NCBI RefSeq assembly: GCF_047511655.1
Contig: NC_133390.1
Location: 88,543,583-88,607,582, forward strand
Reading direction: 5' to 3'
DNA: 64,000 nucleotides
Origin: Castor canadensis
Lineage: Eukaryota; Chordata; Mammalia; Rodentia; Castoridae
The position numbers were made by a program, and so were the translations under genes. Positions 42,897 to 54,775 of the stretch are shown here, in pieces. Each line of letters opens with the position of its first letter. Position 1 is the stretch's first letter. The notes beneath the pieces were generated by a model that saw only the letters and a program-made list of their open reading frames with translations, did no database searches and had not been told where the DNA came from.

Positions 42897-45207
42897 AACC
42901 ACAAGAGGGCAGGCAGTATCAAACCACAGGAAAAGAAAAGACAAGGAATCAGTAATATTAACTCAGTTGCACACAATCAAACCCTTAAACAACAAAAACT
43001 ACTAAATGATGGGAATCACCACATACCTATCAATATTAACATTGAATGTCAATGGACTCAACACCCCCCCCACCAAAAGACATCATTTGGCAAACTGGAT
43101 TAAAAAGGAAGATCCAACAATCTGCTGTTTACAGGAGACCCATCTCACTGACAGAATCAAACACTGGCTTAGAGTGAAAGGTTGGAAGAAGATTTACCAA
43201 GCCAATGGCCCCCAAAAACAGGCAGGAGAAGCAATACTTATCTCAGACAAAGTAGACTTCAAACTTACATTGATCAAACGAGATAAAGAAGACACTCCAT
43301 ACTGATAAAAGGAGAAATACACCAAAAGGAAATAACAATTATCAACCTATATGCACCCAATCTCAGTGCCCCCAATTCCATCAGAAATACTTTAAAGGAC
43401 TTAAAAGCACATACAGACTCCAACACAGTGGTACTGGGAGACTTTAATAACCCCCATCACCAAAACATAGGTCATCCAAAAAAAATCAATAAAGAAATTC
43501 TAGAACTAAATCACACCATAGATCAAATGGATCTAGCTGATGTCTACAGAATATTTCATGCAACAACAGCACAATGTACATTCTTCTCAGCAGCCCATGG
43601 AATTTCCTCCAAAATTGATCATATCTTAGGGCACAAAGCAAGCCTCAGCAAATAGAAGAAAATAGAAATAATCCCCTGCACTCTATCTGATCACAATGCA
43701 TTAAAACTAGAACTCAACAACAAAAACAACAGCAGAAAATACACAAACAATTGGAAGCTGAACAAGATATTGCTCAATGACCAGTGGGTCACACATGAAA
43801 TAAAAGAAAATTAAAAGGTTCCTGGAAGTTCATGAAAAATGAAAACACAAGCTACCAGAACCTATGGGACACAGCAAAGGCAGTCCTAAGAGGAAAGTTT
43901 ATAGCCATGAGCACATATACTAAAAGGACAGAAAGACCTCAAATAAATGACCTACTGCTGTATCTTAAACTCCTAGAAAAACAAGGACAAGTAAAACCCA
44001 AAACAGAAGGAGAGAAATAATAAAAATAAGGGCTGAAATTAATAGAGACCAAAAAATTAATAATAAAAAGAGACCAAAACAAAGAATCAACAAAACAAAA
44101 AGCTGGTTCTTTGAAAAAAATAAAATTGACAGACCCCTGGCAAGTCTGACTAACATGAGGAGGGAAAAAACCCAAATCAGTAAAATCAGAAACGCAAAAG
44201 AGGAGATAACAACAAACACCACGGAAATCAAGGGAATCATTAGAGAGTACTTTAAGAACCTATATTCAAATAAATTTGAAAATCTTAAAGAAATGGACAA
44301 ATTTCTAGGTACTTATGACCATCCAAAACTGAACCAAGAGTATATTAACCACCTAAATAGATCTATAGCACAAAATGAAATTGAAGCAGCAATAAAGAGT
44401 CTCCCTAAAAAGAAAAGTTCAGGACTAATGGATTCTCTGCTGAATTCTATCAGACCTTTAAAGAAGAACTAATATCAACTCTCCTTAAATTTTTCCACAA
44501 CATAGAAAGGGAAGGAACACTGCCTAACTCATTCTATGAAGCCAATATTACACTCATTTCAAATCAGACAAAGACACATCCAAAAAGGAGAACTACACAC
44601 CAATCTCCTTAATGAACATCAATGAAAAAATCCTCAATAAAATAATGTCAAACCAAATCCAATAACATATCAGATAGATAATTTATCATGACCAAGTTGG
44701 CTTCATCCCAGGGATGCAGGGGTGGTTCAACATATGCAAATCTATAAATGTAATATAGCACTTTCATAGAAGCAAAGACAAAAATCACTTGATCATCTCA
44801 ATAGATGCAGAAAAAGCCTTTGGTAAGATTCAACACCACTTCATGATAAAAGCTCTAAGAAAACTGGGCATAGAAGGAATGTACCTCAACATTATAAAAG
44901 CTAAATATGACAAACCTATAGCCAACATCATACTTAAAGGAGAAAAACTAAAACCATTTCCCCTAAAGTCAGGAACAAGACAAGGGTGCCCACTCTCTCC
45001 ACTCCTATTCAACATAGTCATGTAATTCCTAGCCAGAGAAATAAGGCAAGAAGAAATAAAAGGAATAAAAATGGGTAAAGAAACTGTCAAAATATCCCTA
45101 TTTGCAGATGACATGATCATATACCTCAAAGACCCAAAAAGCTCTACCCAAAAACTTAGACACCATAAACAGCTTTAGCAATGTGGCAGGATACAAAATC
45201 AACTTAC

Positions 45208-45405
45208 AAAATTAGAGATAAGGACAAAATAGTTTCTGCTGGGTATTGAGGGGGGGAGCGGGAGGGGGTGGAGTGGGTGGTAAGGGAGGGGGTGGGGGCA
45301 GGGGGGAGAAATAAAACAAGCCTTGTATGCACATATGAATAATAAAAGAAAAATGAAAAAAAAAAAAAAAGGAAAAGTTCTCAATTCAAAAAAAAAAAAA
45401 ACAAA
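45208..45405 (+). mobile_element. Short 5'-truncated L1 3' end inside L1 copy 3 ORF2
   Basis: ATTAGAGATAAGGACAAAAT, a G-rich tract (45,248-45,308) and TTGTATGCACATATGAATAA with poly(A) interrupt ORF2 between TACAAAATCAACTTACAAA and AAAAATCATTAGC. The tail carries an extra run, AAAGTTCTCAATTC, before a second A tract. The target duplication is short or obscured. Confidence 0.82.
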
Positions 45406-45502
45406 AATCATTAGCTTTCCTATACACCAACAATGAACAAATTGATAAAGACTACAGGAAAAGAATTCCATTTATAATAGCCTCAAAAAAATCAAATACC
45501 TA

Positions 45503-46580
45503 TAGGGAACTTAAAAAACTAAATTCTCCCAAAATTAATGAACCAATAAAGAAATGGGCACGTGAACTAAACAGAACTTTCTCAAAAGAAGAAATTCAAA
45601 TGGCCAAAAAACACATGAAAAAATGCTCACCATCTCTAGCAATAAAGGAAATGCAAATTAAAACCACACTAAGATTCCACCTCACCCCTGTTAGAATAGC
45701 CATCATTAGCAACACCACTAGCAACAAGTGTTGGCGAGGATGCGGGGAAAAAGGAATCCTCTTACACTGTTGGTGGGAATGTAAACTAGTACAACCACTC
45801 TGGAAAAAAAATTGGAGGCTACTTAAAAAGCTAAACATTGATCTACCATATGATCCAGCAATACCACTCTTGGGGATATACCCAAAGGACTGTGACACAG
45901 GTTACTCCAGAGGCACCTGCACACCATGTTTATTGCAGCACTATTCACAATAGCCAAGTTATGGAAACAGCCAAGATGCCCCACTACTGATGAATGGATT
46001 AAGAAAATGTGGTATCTATACACAATGGAATCTTATGCAGCCATGAAGTAGAACGAAATGTTATCATTCGCTGGTAAATGGATGGAATTGGAGAACATCA
46101 TTCTGAGTGAGGTTAGCCTGGCCCAAAAGAACATGATAAAGTGAGAGCACACAAGGGAGATATGAGGATAGGTAAGACACCTAAAAAAACTAGATGGCAT
46201 TTGTTGCCCACAATGCAGAGAAACTAAAGCAGATACTTTAAAGCAACTGAGGCCAATAGGAGAAGGGGACCAGGAACTAGAGAAAAGTTTAGATCAAAAA
46301 GAATTAACCCAGAAGTTAGCACACATACACAGGAAATCAATGTGAGTCAACTTCCTGTATAGCTATCCTTATCTCAACTAGCAAAAACACTTGTTTCTTC
46401 CTATTATTGCTTATACTCTCTTCAACAAAATTAGAGATAAGGGCAAAATAGTTTCTGCCAGGTAACAAGGGGGTGGGGGGAAGAGGGAGGGGGTGGGAGG
46501 TTAAGGGAGGGGGTGGGGGGAGGGTGGAGAAATGACCCAAACATTGTATGCACATATAAATAAATAAATAATAAAATAAA
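45503..46580 (+). mobile_element. 5'-truncated L1 inserted into L1 copy 3 ORF2, with target-site duplication
   Basis: About 1.08 kb comprising the ORF2 C-terminal region, the 3' UTR G-rich tract (46,470-46,527) and a poly(A) tail. The ORF2 tail frame at 45,600-45,953 includes the cysteine motif region CWRGCGEKG...[12 protein letters not shown]. It is flanked by a direct repeat of about 17 bases, AAAAAATCAAATACCTA (about 45,486-45,502 and 46,581-46,597). The host L1 coding text continues without loss after the right copy. Confidence 0.93.
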
Positions 46581-49189
46581 AAAAAATCAAATACCTAGGA
46601 GTAAATTTAACAGAGGATGTGAATGACCTCTACAAGGAGAACTACAAACTCCTGAAGAAAGAGATCGAGGAAGACTACAGAAGGTGGAAAGATCTTCCAT
46701 GCTCATGGATTGGTAGAATCAACATAGTAAAAATGGCTATACTACCAAAAGCAATCTACATGTTTAATGCAATTCCCATCAAAATGCCAATGACATTCAT
46801 CACAGAGATTGAAAAATCTAACCTAAAGTTCATTTGGAAATACAAGAGATCTCGAACAGCCAGGGCAATACTCAGCAGAAAGCAATGCAGGAGGTATCAC
46901 AATACCCAACTTCAAACTATATTACAAAGCAATACCAATAAGAACAGCATGGTACTGGCACAAAAACAGATATGAAGACCAGTGGAACAGAATAGACACC
47001 CGGATATGAATCTACACAGCTATGCCCACCTTATTTTTGATAAAGGCACTAAAAACATATGATGGAAAATAACTTCTTCAACAAATGTTGCTGAGGAAAG
47101 TGGTTATCCACTGGCAGAAAACTGAAACTAGATCCATGTCTATCACCCTGTACTAGTATCAAGTCAAAATGGATCAAGAACCTTAATATTGGACCCAAAA
47201 CTCTGAAGCTAGTACAGAAAAGAGCAGGGAATACACTGGAAGCAACAGGTATAGGCAAGGACTTCCTCATTAGAACCCCAGCAGCTCAGCAACTAAGAGA
47301 AAGGATGGACAAATGAGATTGTATGAAATTAAAAAGCTTCTGCACAACAAAAGAAAGGGTCTCTGAACTGAAAAGACCACCCACAGAATGGGAGAAAATA
47401 TTTGCTAGCTATACATCAGACAAAGGACTGATAACCAGAAAACACAGGGAGCTCAAAAAACTAAACTCCCTCAAAATCAATGAACCAATAACGAAATGGG
47501 CATCTGAACTAAACAGAACTTTTTCAAAGGAAGAAATCCAAATGGCCAAAAAAAACATGAAAAACTGCTCACTATCTCTGGCTATAATGTAAATGCACAT
47601 CAAAAGCACACTAAGATTCCACCTCACCCTTGTTAGAATAGCTATCATCAAAACACCACCAACAACAAATGCTGGCAAGAATGTGGGGAAAAGGGAACCC
47701 TCATACACTCCTGGTAGGAATGTAAACTTGTACAACTTCTCTGGAAAACAAAATGGAGGCTTCTTAAAAAACTAAGTATACATCTGCCATATGATCCAGC
47801 AATCCCACTCCTAGGGATATACTCAAAGGAATGCAACTCGGGTATTCCATAGGCACCTGCACACCATGTTTACTGCAGCACTATTCGCAATAGCCAAGTT
47901 ATGGAAACAGTCAAGATGCCCCACTACTGACAAATGGATTAAGAAAATGTTGTATTTATACACAATGAAATTTTACTCAGCCATAAAGAAGAATGAAATT
48001 TTGTCATTCATAAGTAAATGGTTGGAACTGGAGAACATCATCTTAAGCAAAGTTAGCCAGGCTCAGAAGGCCAAAAATTGTATGTTCTCCCTCATATGCA
48101 GACTTTAAAACAAATACAGTAATACTATTGGACATGGGTCACATGTAAGGGGAGAACACATACAGGAGGAATAAGGAAAGGTAGGAAACCCAAAACTTGA
48201 AAGTGTTTGATGTGCCCACTGCAGAGGAGCTAATATAGTAACCTTAAACTGACAGAGGTCACTGTGGGAAGGTGACCAGGAAGTAGTGTAGAGGTCTGGT
48301 AGAGATGAATCATTTCGGGTTGTAATACATTTGTACATGGAAGCAATGCTAAGAATCTCTCTGTATAGCTATCCTTATCTCAGACTAGCAAAGTGCTTTG
48401 TCTTTCTTATTATTGCTTATGTCTTCTCTTCAACAAAATCGGAGAAGAGGGCAGAACAGGTTCTGCCTGGAAGCAAAGGGGGTTGGGGGGAAGGCAGGGG
48501 CCAGGGGGGAGAGATGGCCCAAACAATGTATGCATATATGAATAAATGAATAAATATACCAAAAAAATTATCAACATTACTACCTAAAATATAATGAACG
48601 GCTTTGCCATTTAAGATTGGAAAAAAAAAAGAAACTGACAGAATTGAAAGGATAATACACAATTTGACACTAATAGTTGGATATTTCAATACCTCTATTT
48701 TTAATAATTCTAATTCAATAATTAATAGAACAGCTTGACAGTGTATCAGTAAGGAAATAAAAATTGCTTTAGTGTAAACCAACAAGACCCAATATATAAT
48801 CTATAGAAAATTCCACCTAGCAACAACAACAGCAACAAAAAAACTACACATGGAACATTCTCCAGCATATACCACAGACTGGGTCATAAAATAAATTTCA
48901 CGAATTTGAGGCATTAAAATTATACAAAATATAATCTCTGATGACAGTGTGATTAAATTATAAATAAGTATCAGAAGAAAATTGTGAATTATAAACATGT
49001 AGAAGTTAAACCACAGTGCAAACTAATATATCCAATATATCAATATATAACCAATATATCAAAGGAAAAATCAGAAGGGAAAATAAGATAGTTTGAGATT
49101 ACTCAAAACAAAAGCAGCAAAATCTGTGTAATTCTGTGAAGCAAGACTCAGGGAAGCTTGCAGCTATAAATGCCTACATTAAAAAAGAA

Positions 49190-49288
49190 GATATTACTGG
49201 CAGAGTGGCTCCAGTGATACGAGTGCTTGCCAAGCAAGTGTGAGGCTCTGAGTTCAAACCCCAGGACTGCCAAAAAAAGAGGAAAAAA
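49190..49288 (+). repeat. tRNA-derived SINE
   Basis: GAGTGGCTCCAGTGATACGA, GTGCTTGCCAAGCAAGTGTG and GAGTTCAAACCCCAGGACTG, then an A-rich tail. Confidence 0.9.
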
Positions 49289-50464
49289 GAAGCTTTTGCA
49301 TGATAGCCTAACTTTCTGCCTTAAAAAAGTAGAAAAAGAACAGCAAACTAAGCCCAAAATAACCAGAATACGGAAATAATTAGAATGATGATAAACAAAG
49401 AATAAAAAAAGTCAATGAAACAAAAAGTTGGTTCTTTGAAAATAATTGACAAATCTTTAGCTGTACTGACCAAGAACAAAGAAAGATAATTCTCAAATTA
49501 CTGAACTCAGGAATGAAAGAGAGATCATTACTACCAATATAATAGGAAAAAGTATTGCAAGGTAGCACTATGAGCAATTATATGCAAGAAATTTAGATGA
49601 CCTAGATGATATGAACAAGTTTCTAGAAACAAACTGCCAAAACTGACTCAAAAAGAAATAGAAAATACAAATAGAAAGGCAATTATCAAAGAGACTAATT
49701 TAGGAATTTTTAAAAAATCTTCCCACAATGAAAAGGCAAGGACCAAACTCTTCACTAGTGAATTCCACCAAATGTTTTACAATGAACACCAATCTTTCAC
49801 AAAGTTGACCCAAAAATACAACAGAAAGGAACACTGCCAGTTCATTCTACAAGACCAGCATTCATCCCAGGAATGTCAGGTTGTTCTAACATATGGAAAT
49901 TAATGAATATATTATCCCACATTAAAAGAAGAAAGGGGAAAATATACATGATCATCTTAACAAGTGCAGAAAAATCATTTAACAAAATGCAATACTCTTT
50001 CATGATAAAAAAAAACCTTAACAATTCAGGAAAATAAAAAAGTTTCAACCTGATAGCCTCACACTTAATGCTGAAAGACTACAATCTTTCCACTGAAATT
50101 AAGAATAAAACAAGAATAGTTCTCACTACTTATATCGACATTGAACTGGTGGTTCTAGCATAGCAGTTAGGCAAGAAAAAAAAAGGCATCCATACTGGAA
50201 AGTAAGAAGTAAAATTATCTCTGCCACAGATGACATGATTTTACACATACAGAAAACCTAAAGAACACACAAACTAATTCAAAAAACTAGTAAAGATAAT
50301 AAAGGTATTCAATAAGATTGCAGGATTTAAGATCAATATCTAAAGATCATTTGTATTTCTGTACATATCAATGAACAATGTATTAATGAAATTAAGATAA
50401 CAATTCCACTTTGAATGACATCAAAAAGAATAAAGTGCTTAGGAATAAACTCACAGTAAGGAGT

Positions 50465-50690
50465 GCCAGACCTGTTGCTGTGATTTGAATGTTGTTTGTC
50501 TCACCAAAGGTTCATGTGTTGGGATTTGTTCGTTGTTGGGGGAAGTGATCAACCTTTAAGAAGTGAAGCCTAAGTCAACTGGGCTGTGCTCCAAAAGGAT
50601 TAGGGGGACTCTGATGTTTGCCAAAACCTCTTTATCCCACCTTAGATATTTCCTTATGACAACAACAACAAAAAAGACTAATATACCTGT
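50465..50690 (+). mobile_element. Probable MLT1/MaLR-like LTR fragment
   Basis: GCTGTGATTTGAATGTTGTT, TCACCAAAGGTTCATGTGTT and GAAGTGAAGCC follow the opening pattern of ancient mammalian MaLR LTRs. It ends near an (AAC)n-like run. No internal sequence is seen. Confidence 0.45.
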
Positions 50691-51306
50691 GTGCTGAAAA
50701 CAACAAAACATTGTTGAGGGAAATTAAAGAGGAAGGACCTAAATATGTGGACAGACATCCCACATTCATGTACTGGACAACTGTTAAGATGTCAAACTCT
50801 CCATTTATCTGTAGAGCCCATACAATCCCTTTCAAAACTCCAAGCTGATTCTAAAATTCAAATGGAGTTTCAAGGGACCCCCAAAAAATTGACAAAAAGA
50901 ACAAAGTTGGAAGGCTCATATTTCTCAACTTCAAAATCTCTACAAAACTAGAATAAGATGCCGTCATACTGGCATACGATTAGATGTAAAGATCAATGGA
51001 ATAGGGCTTGTACTGCTTTCCTCAAGCCTCTCCCACATGGGAATTTCTGCTCTTTCCTTTCCTGTTCTAAAAAAACTCTGTCACTTTGCACTTCACAAAA
51101 AAAAAAAAAAAAAATCAATGAAATAAAATTGAGAGTCCAGACGTAAATCAATACACCTAAGCTCAATTAATTTCAACAGTAATGTCAAGACAAGTTTATG
51201 GGGAAAGAATAATGTTTTCAATAAATGTTGCTGGGACAGCTGATATTCACATGCAGAAAAATTCAGTGGGACCCTACTTCACATCATATACAAAAGTGAA
51301 CTCAAA

Positions 51307-51402
51307 ATTCAGGCACTGGGGAGGATGAGGCTGGAGTGTCATGAGTTCCAAACCAGTCTGGGCTACATAGGAGACCCTGTCTCAGGAAAAAAAAAAAAAA
51401 AG
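51307..51402 (+). repeat. B1-like SINE (5' truncated)
   Basis: GAGGATGAGGCTGGAGTGTC, TGGGCTACATAGGAGACCCT and GTCTCAGG, then poly(A). Confidence 0.82.
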
Positions 51403-51636
51403 AGAATTGGCACAGCTCCTCTGGTGGAGCTTGCTAGTGGTGAGGTCAAGGATATTCATTTCCACATTGCATGCAGGCCCAGGATTGGTGGGTTCCAGGC
51501 TGTTCTGGAGCATCTCTGGCCTGCACAGTAAAGAGATGATAAATGGCCAAGTAGTAAATGACACACTTCTGAAAATATTAAACATAGTTGGAGCTGAAAA
51601 ACTACAAGCAATGAGAATGTTGACTAAAGGATAAAA

Positions 51637-51745
51637 GGAGCTGGTGAAGTAGCTCAAGTGGTAGAGTGCCTTCCTAGCAAACATGAGGCCCTGAGTTCAA
51701 ACCCCAGAACTGTCAAAAAAGAAATAAAAAAAAAAAGAAAAAAGA
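51637..51745 (+). repeat. tRNA-derived SINE
   Basis: GAGCTGGTGAAGTAGCTCAA, TAGAGTGCCTTCCTAGCAAA and GAGTTCAAACCCCAGAACTG with a long A-rich tail. It is one of the cleaner copies in the window. Confidence 0.92.
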
Positions 51746-52440
51746 AATATATAAAAGAAAAGAGCAGTATCTTCAGGAGATTTGGTCATAAAGCCATTGA
51801 TTAAAGGCCTTTTGACTAAAAATACTGAAAAACCATTTTCCTGAAGCTTAGACATCTTTAAAAGACATTTCCTAGAGAGTACATCTGTGTATAGAGGGGG
51901 TGCAAAACCTCTTTTACAAAATCCCTCCTGATTTGCTGTTATATATTTTTCCATCTGCCACTTTCCCTTCATGTGCTAGTGACCTGTCCCAAACTGCCTG
52001 TTACTTGTAGGCTCCCTGAGCTGAAAGGCAGCCCTCACTACCCATCTGTACCTCCTTGGGTCATTTACCTCCTGGAGAACTTCAGAGTCTTTGATCAGTT
52101 CACAGAGAATGCATATCTACAGCTATCCTCTCAAAAGTGTTCTAATCCAGACACAGATGCTGGGGCTGAGTGGAAAGGCATCTAACTCTTGAGAATTTAT
52201 GCTGCCAAAATTGTTTTAATCATCTGAAAATAATTTAGAATTCTTGTAATATATCCCCCTCATAAAACATTGAAGTTTGAATTACTTCTTTAAATGCACA
52301 TGTACAGCACACTAGGTTATATAGTAATATAACTTTTTCAAATATATAAAATATATGCAAATATAAAAAGTATCATCTAATTTACCAGTAGGTATAAATA
52401 AACTAATGTGTGTAAAATGTTTATTTCAAAGAACTATTTA
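51746..52440. other. Unrecognised sequence
   Basis: No clear L1 or SINE text. Frames at 51,697-51,972 (minus) and 51,973-52,185 (plus) have no recognised motif. Confidence 0.4.
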
Positions 52441-53283
52441 TATAAACCTTAATTTTTAAATGAGAAAAAGAATTCAAAGTAGACCAAAGACCTAAATATA
52501 AATATATTTTCCAAAGTAAAACTAGGTATAAATCTTTATGACCTTGGATTAAATAATGTTTTCTTAAATATGACACTCTAAAGCATAACCTACCAAATAA
52601 AAATCAGTAAGTTGATTTTATCAAAATTATAAAATAAAAACATGTTGCAAAGGAACAAGAAAGTGAAAAGATAACCCATAAAAATTGAAGAAAATATTTG
52701 TGAGTCACATGTCTGATAAGGGTCTAGTATCCAGAATAAAGGAATAACTCCTACAGCTAAACCATAAAAGACAACCATTTTTTAAATGGGCGAATGGTTT
52801 GAATAACCATTTTTACAAATGGCCAACAGACACACAAAAAAAACAATGCTCAACATTTTCAGTCACTAAGGAAATAAAAATCAAAACCACATTGAGATAC
52901 CACTTCATATCCTGTAGGATGAATATAATGAAAAGAAAAATAAAAGCAAATTTACAATTGTTGGTAAGGATGCAGAAAAATTGGAACCTTTATGAATTCC
53001 TGGTAGGAATGCAAAATAGTGCAGCCACTGTGAAAAACAACTTGACAGTTATAAAAAACATAGTTACCAAATAATCTAGCAATTCTTCTCTTAGTAAGAG
53101 AAGAATTCAGTTCTCTTAAGAGAACTGAAAAAGATTTTCTAATACAATAAATTAATTGTTCAAGAATGTTCAAAGCAGCATCATTCATAAATGTGTAAAC
53201 TCAAATCCCAGCAGCTGATGAGAACAGATAAATAAAATGTAGTATAGCCATACAATAGAATTTTATTCAGACCGAAAAAGGAG

Positions 53284-53378
53284 TGATCAGCTGGATGCAC
53301 AACTCAGTGGTAGAATGTTTGTTTGCCTGGCATATGAGGCCCTAGATTTGACCCACAGCCCTACAAAAAAAAAGGAGG
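53284..53378 (+). repeat. ID-type SINE
   Basis: CTGGATGCACAACTCAGTGG, TTTGCCTGGCATATGAGGCC and GATTTGACCCACAGCCC, then an A tail, inside the old L1 3' end. Confidence 0.82.
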
Positions 53379-53721
53379 AGGAATGAAGAACTTACTCATA
53401 TGACTACAACATGTATGAAACCTGAAAACATCATACTTAGAAGCCAAACAAAAGGAGTCACATATTGTATGAATCCACTTATATGAAATGTACAAAATAA
53501 TCAAACATATAGAAATAGAAAGGTCAGTGATTGCCAAGGAATTAGGGGAGAAGATAACAGAACCAACTGCTGAGGAGTACTGTGTTTCCTTAGGAGGCAA
53601 TAAATATGTTTTGGGATGGTTGCACAACTTACATATATTGAAAAAGCACTGGATTTTACATTTTAAAATGGTAAATTTTAGGGCATATGAATTATATCTC
53701 AATTTTGAAAGTTAAAAAATA

Positions 53722-53850
53722 CCAGCCAGGCACATGATGGATATATGTAATCCCAGCACATAGGAGGCTGAGGCAGGAGGATCTCAAGTTCCAGGCCAGC
53801 CTTTGCTACATAGCAAGACTGTCTCAAAACAAACAAAAAAAGATAATAAA
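53722..53850 (+). repeat. B1-like SINE
   Basis: CAGCCAGGCACATGATGGAT, GTAATCCCAGCACATAGGAG, GCTGAGGCAGGAGGATCTCA and CTACATAGCAAGACTGTCTC, then an A-rich tail. Confidence 0.92.
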
Positions 53851-53904
53851 ATAAGTAAAAAACCATTTGCAATAATGTAAGAAATGACTTTAAGAAAATA
53901 ATGT

Positions 53905-53992
53905 TTTGGGGAGGAGGTTGGCTGCTTTTGGTAGTGTTGAGGATCAAACCCAGAGCCTTGAGAATGCTAAGCTACATCTCCAGCCCTTCCTT
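53905..53992 (-). repeat. ID-type SINE, minus strand
   Basis: GTGTTGAGGATCAAACCCAG, AGAATGCTAAGCTACATCTC and CAGCCCTTCC are the reverse complement of an ID element. Confidence 0.8.
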
Positions 53993-54102
53993 TTGTTTTG
54001 TTTTGAGACAGGATCTCACTATGTGCCCCAGGCTGGTCTCAAACTTGATACCTTCCTGCCTCAGCCTCCCTAGTGTTGGAATCACAGGCCTGAGCCTGGC
54101 TA
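53993..54102 (-). repeat. B1-like SINE, minus strand
   Basis: TTTTGAGACAGGATCTCACT, CAGGCTGGTCTCAAACTTGA, CTGCCTCAGCCTCCCTAGTG and ATCACAGGCCTGAGCC are a reverse-complement B1, directly adjacent to the ID copy. Confidence 0.92.
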
Positions 54103-54132
54103 GAAAATGATGATGCTCTTTTATTGAGTTTA

Positions 54133-54250
54133 GAGTGCAGGATGTGGTGGTACACACCATAATCCTGATAGATGGAAGGCAGAAGCAGGAGAATAGTGAG
54201 TTCAAAGCCAACCTGGGCTATAAAACGAAACCCTGTCTCAAAATAAAAGT
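54133..54250 (+). repeat. B1-like SINE
   Basis: GCAGGATGTGGTGGTACACA, GGCAGAAGCAGGAGAATAGT, CAACCTGGGCTATAAAACGA and AACCCTGTCTCAAAATAAAA. It lies 30 bases from the minus B1 copy, forming an inverted B1 pair. Confidence 0.9.
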
Positions 54251-54549
54251 TCATAAAAGAACACCTGCAATCTTAACAGTTCTATTGATTGAGTAGGACT
54301 AGCACAAAGAAAGTGAGAAAATCTTCAAAACCGACACTTTTATGAGTGATCCAGTTTTAAGTAGATATTATAATTTATTTTTATATGCTACTACATTTCC
54401 GAGTGAGGTGAAGGAAAAGAGGATTTGAGTTGACTGCTTTTTCTTTACTAAGGTAGCAGTTAGAAATAGGTGAAATATTTGTAAATAAACACTTTGAGAT
54501 TGTTAATCAAAGAATCCTTACCATTTTTAAGAGATCTAAGTTAATTCAA
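54251..54549. other. Unrecognised sequence
   Basis: Nothing recognised. Confidence 0.4.
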
Positions 54550-54775
54550 GCTAGTGGCTTATGCCTGTAATCCTAGTTACTCAGGAGATTAGGAGGATGG
54601 AGGCTTAAAGCCAACCCAGACAAAAAGTTCACGAGACCCTGTCTCAAAAATACAACACTAAAAAGGCCTGGTGGAGTGGCTCATTGGTAGAGCACCTGCC
54701 TAGCAAGCATGAAGCCTTGAGCTCAAACCCCAGTATTTATAAATCAATGAGTCAATCAATAAATAAATAAAATAA
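54550..54775 (+). repeat. Composite B1-like plus tRNA-derived SINE
   Basis: TAGTGGCTTATGCCTGTAAT, TTACTCAGGAGATTAGGAGG, CAACCCAGACAAAAAGTTCA and GAGACCCTGTCTC, then GCCTGGTGGAGTGGCTCATT, GAGCACCTGCCTAGCAAGCA and GCTCAAACCCCAG with an AATA-repeat tail. The full composite architecture is visible. Confidence 0.93.

Larger units (their letters stand above)
43006..48100 (+). pseudogene. L1 copy 3 ORF2 (endonuclease / reverse transcriptase), broken and interrupted
   Basis: The endonuclease start is at 43,006-43,305, with the Asn in TLNVNGLN and the Glu in CCLQETHL. More endonuclease lies at 43,428-43,655, including FFSAAHGISSKIDHILGHKA. RT lies at 44,155-45,130, with [19 protein letters not shown] and the catalytic FADDMIIY box near 45,100-45,125. 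Two nested L1 tails interrupt at 45.2-46.6 kb. ORF2 resumes at 46,585 (46,619-46,975: [20 protein letters not shown]), and C-terminal text continues at 47,323-47,775. ORF2p performs target-primed reverse transcription. Several frameshifts make this copy dead. Confidence 0.85.
40030..48560 (+). mobile_element. L1 copy 3: younger, near full-length, broken, with nested L1 insertions
   Basis: The order is 5' UTR (40,030-41,930), ORF1, ORF2 and a G-rich 3' UTR ending near 48,560 with TGTATGCATATATGAATAAA. It is much better preserved than the neighbouring L1 copies but has frameshifts in both ORFs. Two other L1 3' ends are inserted in ORF2 (about 45,208-45,405 and 45,503-46,580), which accounts for its length exceeding a normal L1. 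It cannot make active protein as it stands. Confidence 0.88.
48561..53710 (+). mobile_element. Ancient L1, highly degraded, interrupted by SINEs and an LTR piece
   Basis: Text from 48,620 (endonuclease-like) through 49,380-50,450 (RT-like: AGCCTCACACTTAATGCTGA, CAGATGACATGATTTTACAC) and 51,150-53,700 (ORF2 tail and 3' UTR: AATAAATGTTGCTGGGACAG, CCACATTGAGATACCACTTC, AATGTAGTATAGCCATACAA) follows L1 order on the plus strand. Interruptions are a tRNA SINE at 49,190, an MLT1-like piece at 50,465, a B1 at 51,307, a tRNA SINE at 51,637 and an ID SINE at 53,284. The section 51,730-52,440 is not clearly L1. Confidence 0.65.

Noticed and set aside
27420-48560. Active L1 element
   Set aside because: Copy 1 lacks its 3' half, copy 2 has a mutated RT catalytic box (FAND) and many stops, and copy 3 has frameshifts and two insertions in ORF2.
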